DNA from: Robbsia sp. KACC 23696
GTDB lineage: Bacteria; Pseudomonadota; Gammaproteobacteria; Burkholderiales; Burkholderiaceae
Assembly: GCF_039852015.1 (NCBI RefSeq)
Contig: NZ_CP156627.1
Coordinates: forward strand, 310,001 to 374,000
DNA: 64,000 nt
Direction: 5' to 3'
The notes under the pieces are model-generated. The model did not search any database. It saw only the letters and a list, made by a program, of their open reading frames with translations, and had not been told where the DNA came from. Shown in pieces: positions 24,745-32,926 of the stretch. The stretch's first letter is position 1. Each line of letters begins with the position of its first letter. Position numbers and translations under genes: made by a program.

Positions 24745-25718
24745 CCGATCGCCCCGCCCATTACCCTTCGGCAAATGCCGCAACGACCACTGGCTCAGGC
24801 CAGACGCCGATCTATCGCGGCGTCTTCCCGGTCGTACCGACGATCTTCGATGCACACGGCAATCTCGATAAAGCCGGCCAGCGGCGCGTATTGGACTTCA
24901 TGATCGACGCCGGTTCGAACGGCCTCTGCATCCTCGCGAACTTCTCGGAGCAGTTCGCCTTAAGCGACGAAGAAAGGAGCACATTGCAGACGCTGGTGCT
25001 CGAGCACGTCGCCGGCCGCGTGCCGGTCATCGTCACGACCAGCCACTTCAGCACGAAGGTCTGCGCCGAACGTAGCCGTGCGGCACAGGACGCGGGCGCG
25101 GCAATGGTGATGATCATGCCGCCCTATCATGGCGCCACGTTCCGCGTCAGCGAAGCGCAGATCTTCGCCTTCTATCAGCAGGTCTCCGACGCGCTCTCGA
25201 TTCCGATCATGGTGCAGGACGCGCCTGTCGCCGGCACCCCGATGTCGGCGGCGTTTCTCGCGCGAATGGCCCGCGATATCGCCAATCTGTCGTATTTCAA
25301 GATAGAAACGCCACAAGCCGCGGGCAAGCTTCGAGAGCTGATTGCCTTGGGCGGTGACGCGATCCTCGGTCCATGGGACGGCGAGGAGGCCATCACCTTG
25401 ATGGCCGACCTCGATGCGGGCGCAACCGGTGCGATGACCGGCGGCGGCTATCCCGACGGCATCCGCTTGATTCTCGATGCCTATGTAGCGGGCGATACCG
25501 AAAAAGCCGCGAACCTGTATCAACAATGGTTGCCGCTGATCAACTATGAAAATCGCCAAGGCGGACTGGCGGCGTGCAAGGTCCTGATGCAAGCCGGCGG
25601 CATTATTGCAAGCGATGCGACACGCCATCCGCTGGCACCGCTTCATCCCGCCACGCGCGACGGTCTTCTGCGCGTCGCGCGGCGCCTCGATCCGCTGGTT
25701 CTGCGCTGGGCCAACTGA
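24741..25718 (+). CDS. araD: L-2-keto-3-deoxyarabonate dehydratase (DHDPS/NAL family)
   Basis: A 325-residue class I aldolase-fold enzyme. GVFPVVPTIFDAHGNLD is the N-terminal substrate loop, and the Schiff-base lysine K187 is in YFKIETPQAAGKLREL. CILANFSEQFALSDEER, MPPYHGATFRV and LGPWDGEEAITLMADLDAGATGAMTGGG closely match, from memory, the Azospirillum AraD enzyme. It converts the keto-deoxy acid to alpha-ketoglutaric semialdehyde. The ATG overlaps the MFS stop by 4 bases. Here araD is the dehydratase, not ribulose-phosphate epimerase. Confidence 0.87.
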   Translation: MTDRPAHYPSANAATTTGSGQTPIYRGVFPVVPTIFDAHGNLDKAGQRRVLDFMIDAGSNGLCILANFSEQFALSDEERSTLQTLVLEHVAGRVPVIVTTSHFSTKVCAERSRAAQDAGAAMVMIMPPYHGATFRVSEAQIFAFYQQVSDALSIPIMVQDAPVAGTPMSAAFLARMARDIANLSYFKIETPQAAGKLRELIALGGDAILGPWDGEEAITLMADLDAGATGAMTGGGYPDGIRLILDAYVAGDTEKAANLYQQWLPLINYENRQGGLAACKVLMQAGGIIASDATRHPLAPLHPATRDGLLRVARRLDPLVLRWAN

Positions 25719-25830
25719 TACCGATCGCCATGCCGCGCCCGCCTGCCGAATCGGTGCACGGCACGCGGCATCGGATCGAACTGACCGTCTCGCTTGTCAG
25801 GCGTCGCAGCAATCCTGCGAAGGCTTAAAC

Positions 25831-25854
25831 TATCACGTGACGTCCTGCGTGATA
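25831..25854. promoter_or_regulatory. Inverted repeat before the FCD regulator gene
   Basis: TATCACG (25831-25837) and CGTGATA (25848-25854) are perfect 7-base arms around a 10-base spacer, 41 bases before the regulator start. It differs from the TNGTNNNACNA sites, so another regulator may act here, or it is an autoregulatory variant. Confidence 0.4.
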
Positions 25855-25895
25855 TGCTTGCCTGCCCCGTTCTTCACTTCTACTCGTCAGCAGGC

Positions 25896-26624
25896 ATGGA
25901 TTATCGCCATCCCCAAACGCGCAAGAGCCGGCACGGTCAGATCGTGCAGGATATCGGGACGGACATCGTCAGCGGCAGACTGAAGCCAGGTGAACGGCTT
26001 CCTGCCGAACCCTTGCTCTGCGAGACCTATGGTGTAAGTCGTCCCGTGCTGCGCGAAGCCACACGCGTCCTGGTTGCAAAAGGCCTGGTGGTATCGAAGC
26101 CGCGCGTCGGCAGCATCGTGCGGGCCAGTGAAGACTGGCATCTGCTCGATCCGGACGTCCTCTATTGGACGCTGAACAGTATGCCGGAAAGCGATTTCTT
26201 CCGATCGCTGCTGACCGTGCGTCGTATCATCGAGCCGGCCGCCGCGGCATTGGCGGCGACCGCGGCCGATGCGGAAGATGTGAAGCGTATTGAAAGCGCT
26301 TATGCCGACATGGCCGCCGCGCAGACAGCCGACGGACTGCTCGAGCCCGATCTGGCCTTCCATCGCACGATCATGGCCGCGACCCATAACAGGATGTTGG
26401 CCTACATCGGCAATATGCTATCCCTTGCGCTATCCGAGTCGATCAAACTGACGAGTCGACATCCGGACACGCACGCGCTCTCGCTACCCCGCCACAAGGC
26501 GATCCTGACGGCAATCCAGAATCGCGACCCGCTGGGCGCGCGCCAGGCCAGTCTGGTACAGCTGGAAAATGCCAGCGTCGATGCCGACAGTGTGCTAGCC
26601 GACAGGCCGCTCTCGTCGATCTGA
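25896..26624 (+). CDS. GntR family regulator, FCD (FadR-like) subfamily
   Basis: A 242-residue regulator. The winged HTH (residues about 10-75) contains GQIVQDIGTDIVSGRLKPGERLPAEPLLCETYGVSRPVLREATRVL, and the helical FCD effector domain follows with LLTVRRIIEPAAAALAA, DLAFHRTIMAATHN and LPRHKAILTAIQNRD, whose Asp and His residues form the metal/carboxylate site. ATG 25896 matches the family length. Placed between the araD operon and the convergent araFGH operon, it most likely controls the arabinose genes with a sugar acid as effector. Confidence 0.88.
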   Translation: MDYRHPQTRKSRHGQIVQDIGTDIVSGRLKPGERLPAEPLLCETYGVSRPVLREATRVLVAKGLVVSKPRVGSIVRASEDWHLLDPDVLYWTLNSMPESDFFRSLLTVRRIIEPAAAALAATAADAEDVKRIESAYADMAAAQTADGLLEPDLAFHRTIMAATHNRMLAYIGNMLSLALSESIKLTSRHPDTHALSLPRHKAILTAIQNRDPLGARQASLVQLENASVDADSVLADRPLSSI

Positions 26625-26639
26625 GCGCGGCCCACCCGC

Positions 26640-26654
26640 CGCACCTCAGGTGCG
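26640..26654. other. 15-bp palindrome over the araH stop codon
   Basis: CGCACCT and AGGTGCG (26640-26646 and 26648-26654) flank one base and include the araH stop codon, in the short gap between two convergent genes. It could help end transcription, but there is no T run and the loop would be too small without opening base pairs. Confidence 0.3.
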
Positions 26655-27647
26655 CGACTGCTGCTTGTATCGGTCGAAGATCACGGCGACGAGCAGGATC
26701 AAGCCCCGCACGACATACTGTGCGAACGGCGAGATATTCAGCAGATTCATCGCGTTTTCGACGGTGCCCAGAATCAACACGCCCGCCAGCACATACGAGA
26801 TACGACCGACGCCGCCCTTGAGCGAGACGCCGCCCAGCACGCAAGCGGAGATCACCGTCAATTCGAGACCCAGCGAGGTCATCGGCTGGCCCGACGTCAT
26901 CCGCGATGCCAGCACGACGCCGGCGAGACCCGACACCAAGCCGCTGAGGACAAAGATCGTAAACTTGGTCCATGTCACGCTGACACCGGCCAGGCGCGCC
27001 GCCTCTTCATTGCCGCCGATTGCGAGCGTATTGCGCCCGAAGATCGTTCGTCCCAGCAGAAAACCGAAGATGGCCAGGCAAGCGATCATCAGCCATACCG
27101 GCACCGGCAAGCCAAGAACGCTGGTATTGCCTAGCAGGAAGAAGTTTTCCTGGTCGATACCGACCGCACGCCCGTCGGAGATGATGTAAGCCAATCCGCG
27201 CGCCATCTGCATGCTGGCCAGGGTCGTGATCAACGCATTGATCTTCAGTCGCGCGACGACAAAGCCATTGAGCGCGCCAAACGCCGCGCCCACGATCAAC
27301 CCCGTCGCGATACCCACCGACACGGACTCGGTACGATTCATCGCCACGGCACAGGCCACGCCGGAGCACGCGACGATGGAGCCGACCGACAAATCGAAAT
27401 CCCCGGCGGCGAGGCAAAACAACATCCCGCAAGCGACCATACCGGCCAAGGAGACCGATAGCGCCAAGCCGCGCATATTGATCATCGAAAAAAAGTTCGG
27501 TACGGCGACACTGCAGAGGACGAACAGGACAAGTGCCACCAACAACATCCCATAGCCGTCCCATACTCGGGAAGCAATGCTGCCTCCACCGTTACGCGAT
27601 TTCTGCGGCGGTGCGTTATTACTGGTTTGCGTCTGCGTGAGGGCCAT
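26646..27647 (-). CDS. araH: L-arabinose ABC transporter permease
   Basis: A 333-residue ribose-type (CUT2) permease with about ten hydrophobic segments, including GMLFCLAAGDFDLSVGSIVACSGVACAVAMN, typical of AraH/RbsC. ATG 27647 is preferred over GTG 27659 because AGGTGAG lies eight bases before it. It is the last gene of the leftward araF-araG-araH order, 87 bases after araG, the same order as in E. coli. It forms the membrane channel of the arabinose importer. Confidence 0.9.
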   Translation of the reverse strand: MALTQTQTSNNAPPQKSRNGGGSIASRVWDGYGMLLVALVLFVLCSVAVPNFFSMINMRGLALSVSLAGMVACGMLFCLAAGDFDLSVGSIVACSGVACAVAMNRTESVSVGIATGLIVGAAFGALNGFVVARLKINALITTLASMQMARGLAYIISDGRAVGIDQENFFLLGNTSVLGLPVPVWLMIACLAIFGFLLGRTIFGRNTLAIGGNEEAARLAGVSVTWTKFTIFVLSGLVSGLAGVVLASRMTSGQPMTSLGLELTVISACVLGGVSLKGGVGRISYVLAGVLILGTVENAMNLLNISPFAQYVVRGLILLVAVIFDRYKQQSRT

Positions 27648-27734
27648 GTTCTTTCTCACCTAGTTGAATGGAAGTCGGTAAATCGACGCTGTTTTCGCGT
27701 TATTCGCTGAAGCGGATCGGGTGTCGCAAACGGG

Positions 27735-29267
27735 TCAGGCGGCCAACGGATCCACATCGGACGGCGCCGCGGATAGCATCGCGAGCCCGAGTACGTTCTC
27801 CTCGGTGGCCTCGTCGTGATTGCGTTCGCCTACCACCTTGCCTTCCCGCATGACGATGACCCGGTCGGCCAGGCCCAGCGCTTCCGGCAAGTCGCTCGAT
27901 GCGAACAGCACGGCAACCCCCTTTTTTGCCAGTGCGAAGATCACTTGATAAATCTCGTGCTTCGCGCCGACATCGATGCCGCGCGTCGGTTCGTCGAGAA
28001 TCATCACCTTGATGTTGTCTTCGGATAGCCAGCGCGCAAGGATCGCCTTCTGCTGATTCCCCCCCGACAGGTTGCGGATTGCCTGCTCGGGACCGGGCGT
28101 CTTGATTCGCAGCGCCTTGATCTGATCGAGTGCATTGCCGCGCTCCCATCGCCCGTTGATCAATGCGCGCCATCCGAGATGATGACGCCGCGCACTCAGA
28201 TTGATGTTGTCGGCAACCGAATGTACCGGCACGATGCCCTGTGCCTTGCGATCCTCCGGACAGAGCAGCATGCCCTGCCGGATCGCCTGCCGCGGGGAAT
28301 CCAGTGTGCTGGCTTCGCCATCGATGCCGACCGTCCCGGAGCGGGCTGGATCCGCGCCGAACAGCGCGCGCAGCAACGTGGTCCGACCGGCGCCGACGAG
28401 ACCGAAGAGCCCGACGACTTCCCCGCCGCGCACCGTCAAATCGATCGGCGCCTCCAGTCCCGGGACGTCCAATTGCGAGACGGAGAGTCGAACCTCGCCC
28501 AACGGCCGCGGCGCATAGCCGAAAATATCCTGAATATCGCGGCCGACCATCGCACGCACCAGCTTGTCATGACTGAGGTGCGCGATATCGTCGAAGGTCT
28601 GCACCAGTCGGCCATCCTTGAACACGGTGATCTCGTCGCACATCCGATAGATTTCTTCCATTCGGTGCGACACATAAATGACTATCCGCCCCTCTTCTCG
28701 CAGATCGCGTATCACGCGTTCGAGCTGTTCGATTTCGCGCGCCGAGAGACTGCTGGTCGGCTCGTCGAATGCAATGATCCGTGCTTCATGCACCAACGCC
28801 TTGGCGATCTCGACCATCTGCCGCTGACCGATCGACAAATATTTGACCGGCGTGTCCGGATCGATGTCCTGCATCAGGCGCTTTAACTGCAGCGCGGCGG
28901 CCTCCCGCATCGAGGTGCGATCGACGATGCCGCCGCGCGCCGGAAACTGTCCCAGGCAGATGTTCTCGGCCACCGATAATTCCGGGACGAGATGCAGCTC
29001 CTGATAGATGATCGCAACGCCGTTTGCCAGCGCATCCTGCGTATTGCGGAACACCACCGGCGCCCCATCGATTTCGAGATGCCCCGTGGTCGGCTGGTAG
29101 GCGCCGCTGAGAATTTTCAACAGCGTGGATTTTCCCGCGCCGTTCTCGCCCATCAAGGCATGTACGGCACCGGGCCGGCAGGTGAAACTGATACCGGCCA
29201 GCGCCGTGACGCCGGGGAAGGTCTTGCCGATATCGCAAAAAGCCAGCGAGGTTGCATTTGCTTGCAT
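27735..29267 (-). CDS. araG: L-arabinose ABC transporter ATP-binding protein
   Basis: A 510-residue double-ATPase CUT2 subunit. First domain: Walker [15 protein letters not shown], then signature [15 protein letters not shown] and Walker [13 protein letters not shown]. Second domain: [18 protein letters not shown] replaces the standard Walker A, as is usual in this family, with [15 protein letters not shown] and [20 protein letters not shown] precedes the ATG. An intergenic hairpin at 29308-29331 separates it from araF upstream. Confidence 0.92.
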   Translation of the reverse strand: MQANATSLAFCDIGKTFPGVTALAGISFTCRPGAVHALMGENGAGKSTLLKILSGAYQPTTGHLEIDGAPVVFRNTQDALANGVAIIYQELHLVPELSVAENICLGQFPARGGIVDRTSMREAAALQLKRLMQDIDPDTPVKYLSIGQRQMVEIAKALVHEARIIAFDEPTSSLSAREIEQLERVIRDLREEGRIVIYVSHRMEEIYRMCDEITVFKDGRLVQTFDDIAHLSHDKLVRAMVGRDIQDIFGYAPRPLGEVRLSVSQLDVPGLEAPIDLTVRGGEVVGLFGLVGAGRTTLLRALFGADPARSGTVGIDGEASTLDSPRQAIRQGMLLCPEDRKAQGIVPVHSVADNINLSARRHHLGWRALINGRWERGNALDQIKALRIKTPGPEQAIRNLSGGNQQKAILARWLSEDNIKVMILDEPTRGIDVGAKHEIYQVIFALAKKGVAVLFASSDLPEALGLADRVIVMREGKVVGERNHDEATEENVLGLAMLSAAPSDVDPLAA

Positions 29268-29307
29268 GGCTTTGCTCCGTAAAAAATGAACGACAAAGAC
29301 GCGAAAA

Positions 29308-29331
29308 GCACGCCCGTCCAGCGGGGCGTGC
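29308..29331 (-). terminator. Hairpin with T4 between araF and araG, likely attenuating or mRNA-stabilising
   Basis: On the minus strand GCACGCCC pairs exactly with GGGCGTGC around an 8-base loop, followed by TTTT. It lies 21 bases after the araF stop and 40 bases before the araG start. Such hairpins in binding-protein operons are known to stabilise the upstream message or partly terminate, giving more binding protein than ATPase. Confidence 0.65.
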
Positions 29332-29352
29332 GACAGTCAACGCGCCAAGAAC

Positions 29353-30351
29353 TTATTCCAGGCCCTTCTTCTTCAGCTCTTCATGGAAGTTGTCACGCGT
29401 GATCAATACGACGTCGGTCACCTCGGTGAACTTCGGCGGCTCGATGCCCTTCGTCACCCAGTCATGCAACATCGTGATGCTCTTGGTGCCATGGATATCC
29501 GGGCTCGGCAGCAGCGAACCGTAAAAGCCGGTGGGCTTGGTCTTCGACAATTCGTTGACCGCATCCACGCCGTTGATGCCGATACCGATGACATTCGGCG
29601 CTTGGAAGCCGTTGCCTTCCGTCGCCCGCACGCCGCCTAGCACCGTGTTGTCGTTCATGCCGATGATCAGCCAGTTTTTGACGTTCGGGTGTTGCACCAG
29701 CAGCGAGTTACCGGCATCCAGCGCCCCGGGGATGTCGTTGCTCTTCGTCGGCACCGTATAGATCTGCGAGGCCGGGAATCCGGCGGCCTTCAACGCGGAC
29801 ATCGCGCCGTCGGTACGACGCCGGGCGGTATCAAGCTCATTCGCCGTAATCACCATCGCACCGGTAATTTTCGGATCCCAATGACGCTTCTGCATTTCCT
29901 TGTACAGCTCCTGCCCCTGACGCTCACCCACCTTCGTCGCGGCCATCATAACCAGCGGCACATCGGTCATCGGCTGGCCCTTCGAATTGACGAATTGATC
30001 GTCCACCGCCACGACCTTCAAGCCCGCGGCCTTCGCCTTCGCGACGATGGCCGGTCCCAGTCTGGGATCGGGCGTACAGATGACGAATCCCTTTGCGCCG
30101 TTTGCCGCCAGGCTGTCGATAGCAGCCAGCGTTTTCTCACCGTCGGGCACGGCGATTTTCAAGACGTCGAAACCGTCCTTTTGGCCCGCCTTGTCGGCGA
30201 ACTTCCATTCGGTCTGGAACCACGGCTCTTCCGGTTGCTTCACCAGGAACCCTAATTTTTCCGCATGGCTTTGGGCGCTCGCGAGCGCCAGCATCGAGGT
30301 CAACAGGCCCGCCGCTACCGCGCGGCCGTATACCTTCATCGAAATACGCAT
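29353..30351 (-). CDS. araF: L-arabinose-binding periplasmic protein
   Basis: A 332-residue binding protein with a signal peptide ending near SHA-EKLGFL (residue 30). The mature sequence is strikingly like E. coli AraF: LGFLVKQPEEPWFQTEWKF, KGFVICTPDPRLGPAIVAKA, VVAVDDQFVNSKGQPM, ITANELDTARRRTDGAM and GFYGSLLPSPDIHG are nearly unchanged. ATG 30351 follows GGAG by nine bases; an ATG at 30339 is the alternative. The match makes L-arabinose the probable ligand and anchors the interpretation of the whole locus. Confidence 0.94.
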   Translation of the reverse strand: MRISMKVYGRAVAAGLLTSMLALASAQSHAEKLGFLVKQPEEPWFQTEWKFADKAGQKDGFDVLKIAVPDGEKTLAAIDSLAANGAKGFVICTPDPRLGPAIVAKAKAAGLKVVAVDDQFVNSKGQPMTDVPLVMMAATKVGERQGQELYKEMQKRHWDPKITGAMVITANELDTARRRTDGAMSALKAAGFPASQIYTVPTKSNDIPGALDAGNSLLVQHPNVKNWLIIGMNDNTVLGGVRATEGNGFQAPNVIGIGINGVDAVNELSKTKPTGFYGSLLPSPDIHGTKSITMLHDWVTKGIEPPKFTEVTDVVLITRDNFHEELKKKGLE

Positions 30352-30441
30352 CGTCGTTGTCTCCATCATTTTTCGTTTCCGACCTCGCATCAGTCGGCGT
30401 ACCGCGCCTGTATCGGAGTCCAGTGAGCGATTTAATTCAAA

Positions 30442-30509
30442 TCCCAAAATATGGGTTGAGTAATCGTTATCCAGGACCTTCGTTCGATGCGGTATCCCAC
30501 ATATTGGGT
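30442..30509. promoter_or_regulatory. Twin TCCCA-N5-TGGGT sites upstream of araF
   Basis: Two copies of the same 15-base pattern, TCCCA-N5-TGGGT, lie at 30442-30456 and 30495-30509. Their centres are 53 bases apart, close to five helical turns. They sit 91 and 144 bases upstream of the araF start. Placement suits a regulator that binds cooperatively or loops DNA. They differ from the FCD-type sites, so a second regulator is possible. Confidence 0.5.
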
Positions 30510-30692
30510 CGTGCGTTATTTGAATGGTTGAAAAGCCAAATTCTGCCTTTCTAAATCCTTTCCATTACCGTCCCAAGCCACGATAGCTAGGTATCCATAC
30601 GAACGCAGACTGGGTGTGCAGAGAATATGGTAAGACTATTTAGGCACTCAATACGGGTAAGCACCGAGTCAAACGGGCATGACGGCAGCCAT

Positions 30693-30703
30693 TGGTATTA
30701 CTA
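30693..30703. promoter_or_regulatory. FCD-type operator between araFGH and the arabinose dehydrogenase gene
   Basis: TGGTATTACTA fits TNGTNNNACNA, the FadR/FCD consensus, as does the site at 21373. It lies 98 bases before the dehydrogenase start. The motif has only six fixed positions, so one copy alone would be weak; position in the same locus as an FCD regulator raises confidence. The remainder of 30352-30800 shows no gene. Confidence 0.45.
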
Positions 30704-30800
30704 GAATGCCCTTCAGGCCTGCCAGCAATCCTGGCGATAATTAGCTAACATAATTGCACCGCATTCGCGACAACGCCGCACCGAGACCATTCTTTCTGAT

Positions 30801-31655
30801 ATGACGACTACTGCTTCGAATAACGGCCCTGACGATTTGCCGGCGTCGAATTCCACCGCTTCGCATTCGACCGAAACCGCGCACAAGCGCTACGCCACTT
30901 ATCCCAGCCTGAAAGATCGCAGCGTCTTCATAAGCGGCGGCGCCACCGGCATCGGCGCGACGTTAGTCAGCGCATTCGTCGCGCAAGGCGCACGTGTCGG
31001 CTTCGTCGACCTGGACAAAGCGGCCGGTGAAGCGCTGGTCGAGAAGCTCGGTGCGAATCCCGCCACCGTCCACCGCCCTTGTTTTGTCGCATGCGACGTC
31101 ACCGAGGAAGCGGCACTCAATGAAGCGATCGCTACGGTGCGCGCCGCTTGCGGCCCGATCACGATCCTGGTGAACAACGCGGCAAACGACAAACGCCATC
31201 GTATCGAAGAGACCAGCTACGCATTCTGGGATAAAGGCATCGCCGTCAATCTGCGCCACCAATTCTTTGCGGCGCAGCAAGTCATGGAAGACATGAAACA
31301 GGCCGGCGGCGGCTCGATCGTCAATTTCGGTTCGACGAGCTGGAAGCTAAAGCAAGGCGGCATGCCGGCCTATACCGCATCGAAAGCCGCGGTACAGGGA
31401 TTGACCCGCTGCCTGGCGCGGGACCTGGGACCTTTCAAGATCCGCGTCAATACCGTCGTGCCCGGCTGGGTCATGACCGAAAAGCAGCTCGCGCTTTGGG
31501 TCGACGACGCCGCCAAGGACGATATTGCAAAGGGGCAGTGCATCAATGAGCCGTTGCTGCCCGAGCATATCGCCAACATGACCTTGTTCCTCGCCGCCGA
31601 CGATAGCGCGATGTGTACCGCCCAGGATTTCGTCGTCGACGGTGGATGGACCTGA
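30801..31655 (+). CDS. SDR dehydrogenase, probable L-arabinose 1-dehydrogenase
   Basis: A 284-residue short-chain dehydrogenase. A hydrophilic N-terminal tail of about 33 residues precedes LKDRSVFISGGATGIGATLV with its NAD(P)-binding glycines; NNAAND, the serine in NFGSTSWKLK and YTASKAAVQG (Tyr-Lys) complete the active site. The start codon has a poor ribosome binding site, but no better start fits. It diverges from araFGH and overlaps the lactonase gene, so oxidation of L-arabinose to the lactone is the fitting role. Confidence 0.82.
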   Translation: MTTTASNNGPDDLPASNSTASHSTETAHKRYATYPSLKDRSVFISGGATGIGATLVSAFVAQGARVGFVDLDKAAGEALVEKLGANPATVHRPCFVACDVTEEAALNEAIATVRAACGPITILVNNAANDKRHRIEETSYAFWDKGIAVNLRHQFFAAQQVMEDMKQAGGGSIVNFGSTSWKLKQGGMPAYTASKAAVQGLTRCLARDLGPFKIRVNTVVPGWVMTEKQLALWVDDAAKDDIAKGQCINEPLLPEHIANMTLFLAADDSAMCTAQDFVVDGGWT

Positions 31656-32647
31656 TCGTGATCGAACTGCACGCACAGCTGTTTCACGATGCCAAGGCGA
31701 CGCTTGGCGAGTGCATATTGTGGGACGACGCCGAGTCGGCCCTCTACTGGACCGATATCGAAAATGCCGTCTTGTGGCGTCATACGTTTGCGGCGGATGT
31801 CGACTGGTCTAGCGGCGCACCGCGGCATTACGAGACACATCATTGGCGGCTTCCGGAGCGCCTGGCCAGCTTCGCGCTCTGTTCGCGTCGAGGATGGCTG
31901 CTGCTCGGGCTGGCATCCCGTCTCGCTTTGTTCGAGCCGGCAAGCGGCACCTTGGTCGATATCGCCGCCGTCGAGGCGGACGAGGCACGCACGCGTGTCA
32001 ACGATGGTCGCTGCGATCCACAAGGACGCTTTGTTTTCGGGATGTTCGATCAGTCAGCCGAACCGGAGGCGATCGGCCATTTTTGGCGCCTGAACGCCGA
32101 TCTCCGGCTCGAACGGTTGCCGTTGCCCCGCGTAGCCTGTGCCAATAGCATCGCTTTCGATACCGAGGCGTTCCACCGCCCCCGGGGCGCGGCGTCGGTG
32201 GATACGGCGTCGTCCGCACAAGGGCAGACGTCGGCGGACACGTGGTTGTACTTCGCCGACTCGATGACGCGGCAGATCCATCGCGCCGATTACTTTGCCG
32301 ATGGACGGATCGGCAGCCCGGTGCATTTTGCGACGCTGCAGGCCGATGAAAGCAGTCCCGACGGTTCGACCATCGATCGCGATGGCGGCTTGTGGAACGC
32401 CCACTGGGATGGCAGCCGGATGGTGCGCTTCGATACGCACGGCGCCGTCTCCGCGCATGTCCACGTTGCGGCATCGCGCCTGACCTGTGCCACGTTCGGC
32501 GGGCCTGACCGGCGCACGCTGTTCATCACCAGCGCGCGAACGGGAATGGACGGCGCGGCGCTCGCGGCGGAACCTCTGGCCGGCGGCATCTTCGCCGTAC
32601 GAACCGATTTCACCGGGATGCCGGAGCATCGTTTCAAAGGCGCCTGA
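31646..32647 (+). CDS. SMP-30 family lactonase, probable L-arabinolactonase
   Basis: A 333-residue six-bladed beta-propeller lactonase. ATLGECILWDDAESALYWTDIENAVLWR, VNDGRCDPQGRFVFGMFD and SPDGSTIDRDGGLWNAHWDGSRMVRFD are the conserved metal-site and blade motifs. ATG 31646 overlaps the dehydrogenase stop by 10 bases; a GTG at 31658 is the alternative. It hydrolyses the L-arabinono-lactone to L-arabonate, feeding the dehydratase at 21415. A short insertion around PRGAASVDTASSAQGQ interrupts one blade. Confidence 0.84.
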   Translation: MDLIVIELHAQLFHDAKATLGECILWDDAESALYWTDIENAVLWRHTFAADVDWSSGAPRHYETHHWRLPERLASFALCSRRGWLLLGLASRLALFEPASGTLVDIAAVEADEARTRVNDGRCDPQGRFVFGMFDQSAEPEAIGHFWRLNADLRLERLPLPRVACANSIAFDTEAFHRPRGAASVDTASSAQGQTSADTWLYFADSMTRQIHRADYFADGRIGSPVHFATLQADESSPDGSTIDRDGGLWNAHWDGSRMVRFDTHGAVSAHVHVAASRLTCATFGGPDRRTLFITSARTGMDGAALAAEPLAGGIFAVRTDFTGMPEHRFKGA

Positions 32648-32765
32648 ATGTAACGCGCGGGCGCACTGGCTGGTAGGGCAAACAGCGTGTTTTATTTGTG
32701 AGATAGAGAAGTTGGACGATGGTACGAGACGATCCCCGTCGTCATTCCTGAGTCCAATGGGGGGG

Positions 32766-32869
32766 CCGGCAGCCATGCCGGTCGATTCAGGTCGCAAGAC
32801 CGATTTATCTGGAGAGGAGGCGCAGCGTCGAGCTTGCCGCGTATCAAAAAAAATAAGCGTGATTTTTTT
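32766..32869 (+). other. Leader of the porin gene: small hairpin and A/T inverted repeat
   Basis: CCGGCA/TGCCGG (32766-32781) forms a six-base-pair hairpin. AAAAAAAT/ATTTTTTT (32847-32854 and 32862-32869) is an A/T inverted repeat 57 bases before the porin start, in an otherwise GC-rich region. The A/T part could be an UP-like promoter element or bent DNA. No gene is seen in 32648-32926. Confidence 0.35.
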
Positions 32870-32926
32870 ACAAGTGCGAACGGATAGCCGTTTCGCATGA
32901 CAACACGTCGTTACATGGAAGAGACA

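Noticed and set aside
30584-30599. TAGC-N6-TCCATA, resembling an E. coli AraC half-site near araF.
   Set aside because: The spacing is N6 rather than N7, only one copy is seen and no AraC-family regulator is in the window, so it is probably chance.
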